A stretch of 33,903 nucleotides of DNA from Campylobacterota bacterium (GCA_003252535.1 QKDN01000030.1:1-33903); one strand, 5' to 3'; shown: positions 1-7,106, counted from the first letter of the stretch. The notes: generated by a model from the sequence alone, not told the origin. Translations and numbers: made by a program.

Positions 1-7
1 GTACATT

Positions 8-34
8 GATTCCCATCGTCTCTCGATGGGAATC
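8..34. repeat. Perfect 11-bp inverted repeat (hairpin)
   Basis: Arms GATTCCCATCG and CGATGGGAATC flank the 5-base loop TCTCT. There is no U-run after it in either direction, so it is not a textbook terminator. The CCCATCG core recurs in the terminal repeats of the element that follows, which suggests related mobile or repeat DNA. It may belong to a feature lying mostly outside the window. Confidence 0.5.
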
Positions 35-118
35 CATACTTGATCTCCAATAACAGAAATATCCACATTTCAGCGATAGCCGATAGAAACATTCTCTTCG
101 TATGTTTATCCCGTATGC

Positions 119-360
119 ATACCCATCGGGAGAGACTGTGCAATAACTGTATAAAGCCAATCTTAAAAGTATTATTCTTGTCAGAATCATCTTGAAGATG
201 ATGCTTAATCGAATGGAATCGGAGACTTTTAGTCCCGAAAAAGTGAATGTTGACTATTTTTGAGAACATTTTATATGTAAATTGAGCTTCTATTTGGCGT
301 GGCTAAAGCCAACAATTCCTATAAAATACGAATTATTGCACAATCTCGGACGATGGGTAC
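119..360. mobile_element. Possible MITE-like element with imperfect 28-bp terminal inverted repeats
   Basis: Bases 119-146 and the reverse complement of 333-360 agree at 23 of 28 positions, sharing the blocks TACCCATCG, GAGA and TGTGCAATAA. The roughly 186 bp between them has no coding potential. It contains small hairpins, for example TTGGC...GCCAA near 294-312 and a GACTTTTAGTCC core near 224-235. This fits a short non-autonomous transposable element moved by an IS elsewhere in the genome. No target-site duplication was evident, and only one copy is seen here, so the element status is inferred. Confidence 0.45.
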
Positions 361-388
361 GAAGGTCAGATCGTGGAAATCTTCACGC

Positions 389-480
389 GTAGGTCGGGGT
401 GCTTGACCCCGACGCATATTTCGCATACAGCTGCTGTTCGGTTTGAGAAGTCAGTGTCGGGGTCAAGCACCCCGACCTAC
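389..480. repeat. REP pair (BIME-like), family A
   Basis: GTAG (389-392) is followed by a hairpin with arms GTCGGGGT and ACCCCGAC around a 5-base loop (393-413). An exactly inverted copy with arms GTCGGGGT and ACCCCGAC lies at 456-476 and ends in CTAC (477-480). A conserved GTAG tetranucleotide next to a palindrome, in inverted pairs, is the structure of REP sequences mobilised by RAYT (TnpA-REP) transposases. The pair lies just downstream of the stop of the regulator gene at 517-1386, a usual place for REPs. A second family A pair is at 6408-6497. Confidence 0.75.
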
Positions 481-516
481 GGATTCCATAATCATTGGGT
501 AATGTATACAAAACCC

Positions 517-1386
517 CTAAAACTTGATCGACAGATAAAAACTCGCCTCGAACCGGTCATCATCGCTCAAAAAGTTGTTCTTGCGGTAGATCACATAGGG
601 GGGTTTGGTGGTGGTCTCGTATTCGCTCCCGAGCAGCCACTGGTGGTAGACCCAGTGGATGAAGCGCAGGAGATCGCCGTGCTGGCCGCTGATATCGAAC
701 TTGGCATAGATACCCTCGGAGATGTGGAAGCGCGGGAGGCGTTCGCTCTTCTTGATCTCGTCCGTCTCGATACAGGCGATGTACTGGCACTCGGCGAGCG
801 GGGTGATGGTGGGGTTGTCGTGGAGGAGCGCTATCTGGCGGTACTCTTTGATATCGTTGGTGAGCACCCAGGTCTGAAGCTTCTGCCAGGTCTCCTTGAT
901 ATTGACATTGTACCCCTGGTTGCGGATATAGAAGCTCTCGATGCGCGGCATCTTGACGATGGTGGGCTGGATGTGGGAGAAATCCGCCTTCGAGCGGAGC
1001 GCGCTTTTGGACTGGCGGATGATCTTTTTGGAGTACTCCATGTGGCCGCCGTTGCGCCACTGCTTGGGGGACATATCGAACCGCCCTTTGAAGGCGTTGA
1101 TAAACGAAGACTGCGAGCTGTAGCCGCATTCATTGGCAATAGTGGAGATGGTCGAGTAGCGGTTGGTCATGAGGAGGTTGGCCGCCTTCTGGAGGCGGAT
1201 CGACTTGATGCTCTCGTAGATGTTCTTGCCGAACGCCTCCTTAAATATCCTGTGCATATGGAACTTGCTCACATCGAGGTCGCGGCTGAGCTCCTCGAGA
1301 TCGATATGGGTCTCGATGTGGGTGTAGATATAGTACATGATATCGTTGGCTATCTTGGTTCTTTTCTGGAGTACTGCTCTTTTCAT
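517..1386 (-). CDS. AraC-family transcriptional regulator with GyrI-like effector domain
   Basis: Predicted cytoplasmic DNA-binding regulator of about 289 aa. Residues about 8-110 hold the two helix-turn-helix motifs of the AraC/XylS family; the second contains IANECGYSSQSSFINAFK followed by MSPKQWR, the family signature. The remaining half (about 120-289) has the look of the GyrI-like small-molecule-binding domain found C-terminal to AraC HTHs in Rob/SoxS-related proteins, so it probably senses a small ligand. The ATG at 1386 begins MKRAVLQKRT, a natural N-terminus. An upstream in-frame ATG at 1425 would add 13 hydrophobic residues; neither start has a good Shine-Dalgarno. It is divergent from the carboxylase operon. 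Its target genes cannot be told from the sequence. Confidence 0.85.
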   Translation of the reverse strand: MKRAVLQKRTKIANDIMYYIYTHIETHIDLEELSRDLDVSKFHMHRIFKEAFGKNIYESIKSIRLQKAANLLMTNRYSTISTIANECGYSSQSSFINAFKGRFDMSPKQWRNGGHMEYSKKIIRQSKSALRSKADFSHIQPTIVKMPRIESFYIRNQGYNVNIKETWQKLQTWVLTNDIKEYRQIALLHDNPTITPLAECQYIACIETDEIKKSERLPRFHISEGIYAKFDISGQHGDLLRFIHWVYHQWLLGSEYETTTKPPYVIYRKNNFLSDDDRFEASFYLSIKF

Positions 1387-1501
1387 AGCAATAATTATAT
1401 CACAAACACGATATAAATAGAGCATTAATAAAAAATAAATAAAGCACTAATGAATAATAAATTTGACAATTTCCATGAAGAATTCGCTATTGGAAAAATA
1501 T

Positions 1502-1526
1502 TATAATTCTCAAAATCTCAAGGAGA
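1502..1526 (+). promoter_or_regulatory. Promoter -10 box and RBS of the biotin carboxylase operon
   Basis: A consensus TATAAT at 1502-1507 lies about 25 bp before the ATG at 1533, giving a very short leader. AAGGAGAA at 1520-1526 is a strong ribosome binding site. A TTGACA at 1463-1468 is 33 bp from the -10, too far to be its -35. The absence of a -35 is normal for Campylobacterota sigma-70 promoters. Confidence 0.6.
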
Positions 1527-1532
1527 ACAAAA

Positions 1533-2987
1533 ATGTCAAAGAAGATCACCAAAGTACTTATAGCCAACAGAGGAGAGATAGCCCTCCGTATCATCAGAGC
1601 ATGTAAAGAGCTCGAGATCACCAGCGTAGCGATATTCTCCGAAGCTGACGTGGACGGTGTATGGGTCAGAAAAGCAGACGAATGCTACCCCATCATGGGC
1701 AATGTCGTCCAGGCGTACCTCGACTACGATGTCATCATCAAGCTCGCCAAAAAAGCGGGCTGTGACGCGGTCCATCCTGGATACGGCTTCCTCTCAGAGA
1801 ACGCCGACTTCGCCAGAGCGTGCGAGGCGAACGGCATCATCTTCATCGGGCCAAAGCCCGACCACATCGCCCTCTTCGGCGACAAGATGGCATCCAAGGT
1901 AGCGATGAGAGAGGTGGGTGTACCCGTCCTCGAAGGTACCGACGAGCCTATCCTCGACAAGTCAGAGGGTGCGAGGATCGCGTTCCGTATCGGCTTCCCG
2001 GTCATCATCAAAGCGGCGTTCGGCGGCGGCGGCAGGGGTATGCGTATCGTAGAGAGCATGAAGGATTTCGAACCGATGTTCGACAGCGCTACTGCCGAAG
2101 CCCAGAAGTATTTCGGACGCGGCGAGGTGTTCATCGAGAAGTATGTCCGCAACCCGCGCCACATCGAGATCCAGGTGATCGCTGACAAGTACGGCAACGT
2201 CCTTCACCTCGGCGAGCGCGACTGCTCGATCCAGAGAAGACACCAGAAGGTGATCGAGATCGCCCCGTCTCCGAGACTCAATGAAGCTACCCGCAAGGAG
2301 CTCTACCGCATCTCCACCAAGGCGATGTTCAAACTCGGTTACGAGAGCGTGGGGACGGTCGAGTTCCTCGTAGACCAGGATGACAATATCTTCTTCATCG
2401 AGATGAACACCCGTGTCCAGGTCGAGCACCCGGTCACTGAGATCATCAGCGGCGTCGACATCATCCAGCGTATGATCGAGATCGCCGAGGGTGACAAGCT
2501 CATCTTCCTCCAGGAGGAGATCAAGTTCAGAGGGTATGCGATCGAGTTCAGGATCAACGCGGAGAACCCCAACAAGAACTTCATGCCGACAGCCGGTACG
2601 ATCACCAACTACCTCACACCGGGCGGCCCGGGGGTGAGACTCGACACGAGCGTCTACAGCGGCTACACCATCCCGACAAGCTACGACTCGATGGTGGGCA
2701 AGCTCATCGTATGGGCGCTCGACTGGGAAGGTGCGGTGAAGAAGGCGAAGAGAGCCCTCGACGAGTTCGTCATCGAGGGTGTCATCACCAATATCCCGCT
2801 CCACCAGCAGATCGTCAGAGACGAGGACTTCAGATCAGGCAAGTTCACGACGAACTACCTTGATACCAAAATGTCACTCTTCAACATGGAGAGCGAGAAG
2901 TCGATCCACAAAGAAGAGGAGAGGATCTCAGGTATCAAGAAGTTCATCGCGAGCCTCAAGAAGAACAACATCACCCCAAGACACTAA
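1533..2987 (+). CDS. accC: Biotin carboxylase subunit (AccC; possibly a PycA-type carboxylase subunit)
   Basis: ATP-grasp biotin carboxylase that carboxylates biotin using ATP and bicarbonate. Motifs include HPGYGFLSEN (81-90), the glycine-rich loop GGGGRGM (164-170), GERDCSIQRRHQK (about 227-239) and EMNTRVQVEHP (290-300), which carries metal and catalytic residues. At 484 aa it is longer than the usual 445-450 aa AccC, with a charged C-terminal extension. Biotin carboxylase subunits of two-subunit pyruvate carboxylases (PycA) and of 2-oxoglutarate carboxylase are closer to this length. The acetyl-CoA versus pyruvate/2-oxoglutarate role is therefore open. No biotin carrier or carboxyltransferase gene is adjacent. 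The carbonic anhydrase that follows starts one base after this stop. Confidence 0.93.
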   Translation: MSKKITKVLIANRGEIALRIIRACKELEITSVAIFSEADVDGVWVRKADECYPIMGNVVQAYLDYDVIIKLAKKAGCDAVHPGYGFLSENADFARACEANGIIFIGPKPDHIALFGDKMASKVAMREVGVPVLEGTDEPILDKSEGARIAFRIGFPVIIKAAFGGGGRGMRIVESMKDFEPMFDSATAEAQKYFGRGEVFIEKYVRNPRHIEIQVIADKYGNVLHLGERDCSIQRRHQKVIEIAPSPRLNEATRKELYRISTKAMFKLGYESVGTVEFLVDQDDNIFFIEMNTRVQVEHPVTEIISGVDIIQRMIEIAEGDKLIFLQEEIKFRGYAIEFRINAENPNKNFMPTAGTITNYLTPGGPGVRLDTSVYSGYTIPTSYDSMVGKLIVWALDWEGAVKKAKRALDEFVIEGVITNIPLHQQIVRDEDFRSGKFTTNYLDTKMSLFNMESEKSIHKEEERISGIKKFIASLKKNNITPRH

Positions 2988-2988
2988 G

Positions 2989-3636
2989 ATGAGCTTCGAA
3001 GACCTCATCGAGGGGAATCTCCTCTTCCGGGACTCGTCGTTCCGCTACTACCGGGATGACTTCACGGCGCTCGTCGAGAACGGACAGAAGCCCGAAGTCC
3101 TCTTCATCGGATGCTCCGACAGTAGGGTCGTCCCCGACCTCATCGTAGGGACGAGCCCCGGCGATATGTTCATCCTCCGCAATGTCGGTAATTTCGTCGC
3201 CCCGTTCAAGGCCGACAACGATTTCCACGGCAGCGCGGCAGTGATCGAGTACGCAGTGAGCGTACTGAACGTCAAACACATCATCGTGTGCGGCCACTCC
3301 CACTGCGGGGCGTGCAGCGCCCTCTACAGCGATCTGGGGAGCGGGGTGGAGCTGGTGCATGTACGTAAATGGCTCGAGCTTGGGCAGGATGCCAGGATGC
3401 AGGCCCTCGCAGCCTACAGCCCAGCACAGCCAAAAGAGGAGCTTTTCAGACTCACCGAAAAGTTCTCCGTCGTCTCACAGCTGGAAAACCTCCAGACCTA
3501 CCCGGAGATCAAAAAGAGGCTGGAGAACGGCTCGATAGAGCTCCACGGCTGGTACTACAGGATAGAAGACGGCTCGATAGAGCAATACGACACCCGCTCA
3601 AAAAATTTCCGGTCACTCACTGCCAAAGCCGACTAG
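2989..3636 (+). CDS. Beta-class carbonic anhydrase
   Basis: Interconverts CO2 and bicarbonate in the cytoplasm. The 215-aa protein has the beta-class zinc ligands C42, H103 and C106, and the D44-R46 dyad in the motif CSDSR (42-46). The ATG at 2989 is one base after the biotin carboxylase stop. An upstream in-frame extension into that gene is out of register with the family, so the short form is chosen. There is no separate ribosome binding site, so translation is probably coupled to accC. The placement suggests it supplies bicarbonate to the carboxylase. Its stop codon overlaps that of the convergent gene at 3633-4853. Confidence 0.92.
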   Translation: MSFEDLIEGNLLFRDSSFRYYRDDFTALVENGQKPEVLFIGCSDSRVVPDLIVGTSPGDMFILRNVGNFVAPFKADNDFHGSAAVIEYAVSVLNVKHIIVCGHSHCGACSALYSDLGSGVELVHVRKWLELGQDARMQALAAYSPAQPKEELFRLTEKFSVVSQLENLQTYPEIKKRLENGSIELHGWYYRIEDGSIEQYDTRSKNFRSLTAKAD

Positions 3637-3644
3637 CTTCGGCT
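3627..3644. terminator. Hairpin spanning two convergent stop codons
   Basis: Arms AGCCGA and TCGGCT flank the loop CTAGCT. The palindrome CTAG in the loop encodes both stops: TAG at 3634-3636 on + and TAG at 3635-3633 on -. There are no clear U-runs, so bidirectional termination is only possible. Confidence 0.35.
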
Positions 3645-4853
3645 GAGGATATTTCTCCCCTGGTTGTACCGTCTGTAGGTACGCTTCTTCCTTACTTTTC
3701 TTTTCTCTTTGAGGGTCTTTGAAGGGGCGCTCTTGAGTGCGGCGATCTCATCCTGGAGCTTCTGGAGCTGTTCGTTCTGGAGCTTGTTCTGCTCTTTGAG
3801 CACTTTCGTCAGATGCTCCAGTTTGGCATTGGTCTCGACAATGGAGGACTTGGTATGCTCTCTGATGATATTCTGCTCATTGAGGGCGCTTGTGATCTTC
3901 TGGAGCTTCTCGCCTGTCAGGTTCTCATGCTGCTGGAACTTCTGGTCACGCTCATGCGTGTCCGCTCCGAACCACTCCTGGTAGACGAAACCGAGTGCAG
4001 TCGCCACTATCGAGAGGAGCACCAGAAGGATGATCACCTTGCTGTACCTGATATTTGATCTTGCGTATTTGCTCCCCTCCGAGGCATACACTTCTGCCCT
4101 GTCACAGGTACTCTTGAGCTCTTTTGCGGCCTGCATCTGTGTCTTGTAGACGCTCCCCGCATATGCAGCGCTTCCCCTCTGCGCTTCGGCGAGCAGATCG
4201 ATCTTCATAGTGAGCTCTTTGAGAGGAACCGTCTCCTTCTCTCCCTCGGCAGGGGTAGATTCCGTTCTCATGCTCCCTGGATGATGATAGCTGTGCGCCA
4301 GGGTCTCGCCCATGTGCATGGTCTTGATGATATCTTCGGAGAGTTTCAGAGAGAAGGATGAGAATAGCTCCCTCGACTCGCTGTAGTCCTTTTTTTGTCT
4401 CTCGACGAGAAGGCGGTGGAGATACTCAATATAGCTCTCGTCAGGACGCTTCAAAAGCGCCGTATCGATATCGCCGTACGACTTGAAGACCGGTATCCCG
4501 GCATCCCTCTCATGCTGGCCCCGTTTGACCGCATGGTAGAGGTACGTGTGCTCTTCGACGAAGAGCCTGGCGATCTCTTCGAGCTCTTTGTCTGTCAGCT
4601 GGTTGACCTCTTCCACCGAAAGGGTGAATGTCCTGGGGCGCTCCAGCCCTTCACCCATGAGGTCCTCTTTGAGATAGACGAAGAACGGCAGGTAGAGTTT
4701 GAAGAAATCTTCGCTCTCGAGGTAGTCGAGCCTGTTGCCGAATGTCCTCTCGAGGCTCAGAAGCTCCTGCCCCCTGACATGGAACAGGTATACCTGACCG
4801 ATGGAGGTATCGATACTGCAAAATGGTCTGTCGTCCGAGTTAATACTGTCCAT
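3633..4853 (-). CDS. Unknown protein with one membrane segment and a coiled coil
   Basis: No family recognised. The 406-aa protein has no signal peptide. Residues 1-260 are a mixed, soluble-looking region with a charged, PDES/YIEYLHRLL-containing part around 137-150. A single strongly hydrophobic segment follows (about 272-291, VIILLVLLSIVATALGFVY). Next come about 70 residues of Q/K/E/L-rich predicted coiled coil (about 305-375) and a very basic tail (KRKVRKKRTYRRYNQ). The layout suggests an inner-membrane anchored protein whose coiled coil lies on the far side of the membrane. The start at 4853 is the first ATG and has only a weak RBS. Its stop overlaps the carbonic anhydrase stop. Codon use is like the neighbouring core genes. 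Confidence 0.8.
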   Translation of the reverse strand: MDSINSDDRPFCSIDTSIGQVYLFHVRGQELLSLERTFGNRLDYLESEDFFKLYLPFFVYLKEDLMGEGLERPRTFTLSVEEVNQLTDKELEEIARLFVEEHTYLYHAVKRGQHERDAGIPVFKSYGDIDTALLKRPDESYIEYLHRLLVERQKKDYSESRELFSSFSLKLSEDIIKTMHMGETLAHSYHHPGSMRTESTPAEGEKETVPLKELTMKIDLLAEAQRGSAAYAGSVYKTQMQAAKELKSTCDRAEVYASEGSKYARSNIRYSKVIILLVLLSIVATALGFVYQEWFGADTHERDQKFQQHENLTGEKLQKITSALNEQNIIREHTKSSIVETNAKLEHLTKVLKEQNKLQNEQLQKLQDEIAALKSAPSKTLKEKRKVRKKRTYRRYNQGRNILSRS

Positions 4854-4968
4854 CTCTTTTTCACTTTGTTTAATATTGCCGAAATATCCTGAATACTTAT
4901 TCTACCAGAAATGAGTTATAATATTAATGAATATTTTGAAAATAATTTGTATCCGATCATATTTTTGT

Positions 4969-4974
4969 TATGAT
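4969..4974 (+). promoter_or_regulatory. Possible -10 box for the exonuclease III gene
   Basis: TATGAT preceded by T-rich DNA, 44 bp before the ATG at 5019, in the 165-bp divergent gap with the gene at 3633-4853. No -35 is evident. The RBS is a weak GGGGA. Confidence 0.4.
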
Positions 4975-5018
4975 TCTGTCACAACTCTAAACACCATAAA
5001 AACGAACGGGGAACTGCT

Positions 5019-5789
5019 ATGAACCAACTTACATTCATCTCATGGAATGTCAACGGCATCCGCGCCGTGGACAAGAAGGAAGCCCTCCGATGGATCGACT
5101 CCCAGTCAGTAGACTTCCTCGGACTCCAGGAGATCAAGGCTGAGGCGGAGCAGATACCCGCCTCGATATTCGACCGGGAGTTCGCCCACTCCCACATCAA
5201 CTCCTCATCGAAAAAGGGACAGTCGGGCGTCGCCCTCTACACAGACCATGAGGGGTTCCACGAGGTATGCGGCCATGTCGATATCCTCTCCGAGGGGCGT
5301 ATCAACGAATACCACTTCGGCGACATCGCCCTATTCAATGTCTACTTCCCCAACGGACAGAGCGGCGATGAGCGGCTGGAGTACAAGATGGCGTTCTACG
5401 ACAGATTCCTCACCCATATCAATGAGCTGAGAAACGCAGGCAAATCGATCGTGGTCTGCGGCGATGTCAACACCGCCCACCGCCCCATCGATCTCGCCCG
5501 CCCCAAGGCCAACGAAGAGACCTCCGGCTTCCTCCCAATGGAGCGCGAATGGATAGACAAGCTCCTCTCACACGGCTACATCGACACATTCCGCCACATC
5601 CACGGCGACACACCCGACCGATACAGCTGGTGGAGCTACAGGGCGGGTGCGAGAGAGAGAAATGTAGGCTGGAGGATCGATTACTTCTTCGTCTCCGAAG
5701 ACCTCAGAGAGAGGATCGTGGACGCCGATATCATGGACGACATACTGGGAAGCGACCACTGCCCGGTGAAGTTGGTGTTGAAGGTTTGA
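5019..5789 (+). CDS. xth: Exodeoxyribonuclease III (AP endonuclease)
   Basis: DNA repair enzyme of the EEP nuclease family that cleaves at abasic sites and degrades 3' ends. The 256 aa are close to the family length. Catalytic residues are in place: N10 in SWNVNGIRA, E38 in GLQEIK, Y109 in FNVYFPNGQ, D149 and N151 in GDVNTAH, D221 in GWRIDYFF, and D246-H247 in GSDHCPV. It stands alone, divergent from the unknown membrane protein gene and followed after about 50 bp by a toxin-antitoxin locus with its own promoter. Confidence 0.95.
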   Translation: MNQLTFISWNVNGIRAVDKKEALRWIDSQSVDFLGLQEIKAEAEQIPASIFDREFAHSHINSSSKKGQSGVALYTDHEGFHEVCGHVDILSEGRINEYHFGDIALFNVYFPNGQSGDERLEYKMAFYDRFLTHINELRNAGKSIVVCGDVNTAHRPIDLARPKANEETSGFLPMEREWIDKLLSHGYIDTFRHIHGDTPDRYSWWSYRAGARERNVGWRIDYFFVSEDLRERIVDADIMDDILGSDHCPVKLVLKV

Positions 5790-5812
5790 AAACCTGACAG
5801 ATATTTTTATGA

Positions 5813-5837
5813 TATAATCATTTGAAAGTAAAGGAGT
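5813..5837 (+). promoter_or_regulatory. Promoter -10 and RBS of the toxin-antitoxin locus
   Basis: TATAAT at 5813-5818 and AAGGAGT at 5831-5837, five bases before the ATG at 5843. The RBS position selects ATG 5843 over the upstream in-frame TTG at 5822, which lacks one. Confidence 0.6.
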
Positions 5838-5842
5838 ATGCA

Positions 5843-6106
5843 ATGACAACGATATCGCTTCAAGTCGAAGATAGCTATGTCGACAAGCTGTTGGAACTAT
5901 TGAAACAGTGTCCCAAAGATGTCGTGAAGATCAATGACTCCTATCAAAATATGGTAGAGGAACGATATACCAAAACGGTCACTGTGAATACTCGCGAAGA
6001 GATAGAAGAACGGCTTACAACAGCCAAAACAAATATCGCAAAAGGCAACTATCTCGACGAAGATACATTCTGGAGCAAAGTAGACAAGCATCTGGAAACA
6101 CTGTGA
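5843..6106 (+). CDS. Probable antitoxin of a type II (RelE/ParE-type) toxin-antitoxin pair
   Basis: A short acidic protein of 87 aa starting MTTISLQVEDSY. An N-terminal strand-like stretch and helix could be a dimerisation domain. The C-terminal half (about 50-87, with EEIEERLTTAK and FWSKVDKHLETL) could wrap the toxin. The assignment rests mainly on context: its stop overlaps by 4 bp (GTGA) the start of a RelE/ParE-like reading frame, the standard arrangement of such loci. Antitoxins of this type usually repress their own promoter, here at 5813-5818. The toxin frame carries a stop codon, so this antitoxin may now be an orphan. Confidence 0.65.
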   Translation: MTTISLQVEDSYVDKLLELLKQCPKDVVKINDSYQNMVEERYTKTVTVNTREEIEERLTTAKTNIAKGNYLDEDTFWSKVDKHLETL

Positions 6107-6375
6107 AGATCATTTTCGACGATAGTTTTTTGACCAAATTCAACGTCATCCTCGACTAAATCGCTCTCGATAAAAAATCTGCTTCAATCAAGTTTCGCAA
6201 TGATGTCCGCAAAAAGCTGGAACTTCTCAAAACCAATCCCTACATCTACCGCACTTCTCACCACACCGATGACACCAATTGTCGAGACCTCATCCATCTC
6301 GGATATACGATCATCTATTGTGTCGACGATGATCTCATCGAGGTTTTGGATATTTTCAAATGGCAGGAGAGATAG
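6103..6375 (+). pseudogene. RelE/ParE-like toxin, interrupted by an in-frame stop
   Basis: Reading from GTG 6103 gives MKIIFDDSFLTKFNVILD, then TAA (6157-6159), then an open frame to TAG 6373-6375. The second part includes KFRNDVRKKLELLKTNP, HHTDDTNCRDLIHLGY and the ending LIEVLDIFKWQER. The strand-helix-helix then beta-rich layout and 90-codon length fit the RelE/ParE ribonuclease/gyrase-inhibitor fold. The stop is a single-base step from TAC or TAT (Tyr), so this looks like one nonsense mutation. The rest of the frame is still intact, so inactivation is recent. No good RBS precedes a restart after the stop. REP pairs follow directly. Confidence 0.75.
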
Positions 6376-6407
6376 GAATCGACAGTTTCAACCCCAAATA
6401 TTTGACC

Positions 6408-6497
6408 GCAGGTCGGGATACTCGATCCCGACATTATCCTGCAAACAGAACAGCTGCTGTATGCCAATACGCGTCGGGGTCAAGCACCCCGACCTAC
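6408..6497. repeat. REP pair (BIME-like), family A, second copy
   Basis: GCAG (6408-6411) then a hairpin with arms GTCGGGAT and ATCCCGAC (6412-6432). An inverted copy with arms GTCGGGGT and ACCCCGAC lies at 6473-6493, followed by CTAC (6494-6497). The right half is identical to the right half of the pair at 389-480, while the left half differs by compensated changes in both arms. The spacer shares CAGCTGCTGT-like sequence with the first pair, so the whole unit is duplicated. It lies 32 bp after the broken toxin. Confidence 0.75.
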
Positions 6498-6522
6498 GCA
6501 GGAAGCAACATTTCAATTGTCT

Positions 6523-6608
6523 GTAGGGTGGGAGAATCCCACCGTTTGTTCCAACCGATAGCAACGGTACGGATAATTGGAGCAGGTGGTGGATTTCATC
6601 CACCCTTG
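6523..6608. repeat. REP pair (BIME-like), family B
   Basis: GTAG (6523-6526) with a hairpin of arms GGTGGGA and TCCCACC (6527-6543). The inverted partner has arms GGTGGAT and ATCCACC (6588-6604), followed by CTTG in place of CTAC. The design matches the other REP pairs but the stem sequence is different (GGTGGG instead of GTCGGGG). It sits beside the family A pair between the broken toxin and the gene at 6622-7026. Confidence 0.65.
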
Positions 6609-6621
6609 TAACACGATCTTC

Positions 6622-7026
6622 TTAATTGATTGAAAAAGACCCTTTGTAAAGAAATATTAGTAATGGAGAAAATTCGCTATAGAAGTCTGAAGGTTTCATA
6701 CGCATTTGCTGTGGAATATTGTATCCCTGCTTTTCAACTAAAGACTCGATCTGAGAAATAATCTCAGACAGTATCATCTCAATCTTTGGATGACGAGCAG
6801 CAGCATTTAAGTGCCCAGCTAATTTAAGTGCATCTTCTTCTGTCACAACTTGTGAATCATTAGTATCATATTTTCCTGACCACTCTTGATTAGATTCATA
6901 GTTTTCAGAAGCCACAGTACCTTTTGGAACCCAACTAAAACTTTGAGCTAAATGCAAGTATACTGCCCAATGTCCGCCACTTACATTAAATGATTCTCCA
7001 CTTTTATTAATTAAATTAAAAGACAT
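6622..7026 (-). CDS. Hypothetical protein, AT-rich orphan
   Basis: No family recognised. The 134-aa protein begins MSFNLINKSGESFNVSGGHW and has no signal peptide or membrane segment. A predicted helix with KIEMILSEIISQIESLVEK lies in the middle. The sequence is clearly richer in A+T than the neighbouring core genes, and repeats flank it, both signs of acquired DNA. AAGGA upstream of the ATG at 7026 is a good ribosome binding site. It lies 80 bp downstream of the ubiD-family gene on the same strand, separated from it by a hairpin, so it is probably expressed on its own. Size and setting would fit an immunity or small accessory protein, but nothing in the sequence shows that. Confidence 0.7.
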   Translation of the reverse strand: MSFNLINKSGESFNVSGGHWAVYLHLAQSFSWVPKGTVASENYESNQEWSGKYDTNDSQVVTEEDALKLAGHLNAAARHPKIEMILSEIISQIESLVEKQGYNIPQQMRMKPSDFYSEFSPLLIFLYKGSFSIN

Positions 7027-7076
7027 CTTATTCCTTTTTTAGTTGGTTTCCATAAATATCGCGAGTAAATAATCCT

Positions 7077-7097
7077 AGTGGGACTAAAAGTCCCACT
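7077..7097 (-). terminator. Hairpin after the UbiD-family gene
   Basis: Perfect 9-bp stem, AGTGGGACT and AGTCCCACT with loop AAA, ten bases past the stop of the gene at 7107-8930. No clear U-run follows in the minus direction, so it may instead be a repeat. A related GACTTTTAGTCC core occurs near 224-235. Confidence 0.45.
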
Positions 7098-7106
7098 TCC
7101 AATACT

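Noticed and set aside
373-1416. 347-codon open frame on the + strand opposite the AraC-type regulator
   Set aside because: It is the mirror of a real gene: acidic low-complexity protein (runs of D, V, L), starts inside a REP hairpin, and no family pattern. The minus-strand frame has clear AraC motifs.
1463-1468. TTGACA as -35 of the biotin carboxylase promoter
   Set aside because: It is 33 bp from the TATAAT at 1502, outside any working spacing.
1962-2804. 280-codon open frame antisense to the biotin carboxylase
   Set aside because: Shadow of the carboxylase gene; D/L/V-rich, no RBS, no recognisable domain.
2779-2988. Upstream extension of the carbonic anhydrase into the biotin carboxylase gene
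   Set aside because: The extra 70 residues are S/R/T-rich out-of-frame carboxylase sequence, and the protein from ATG 2989 already has full family length.
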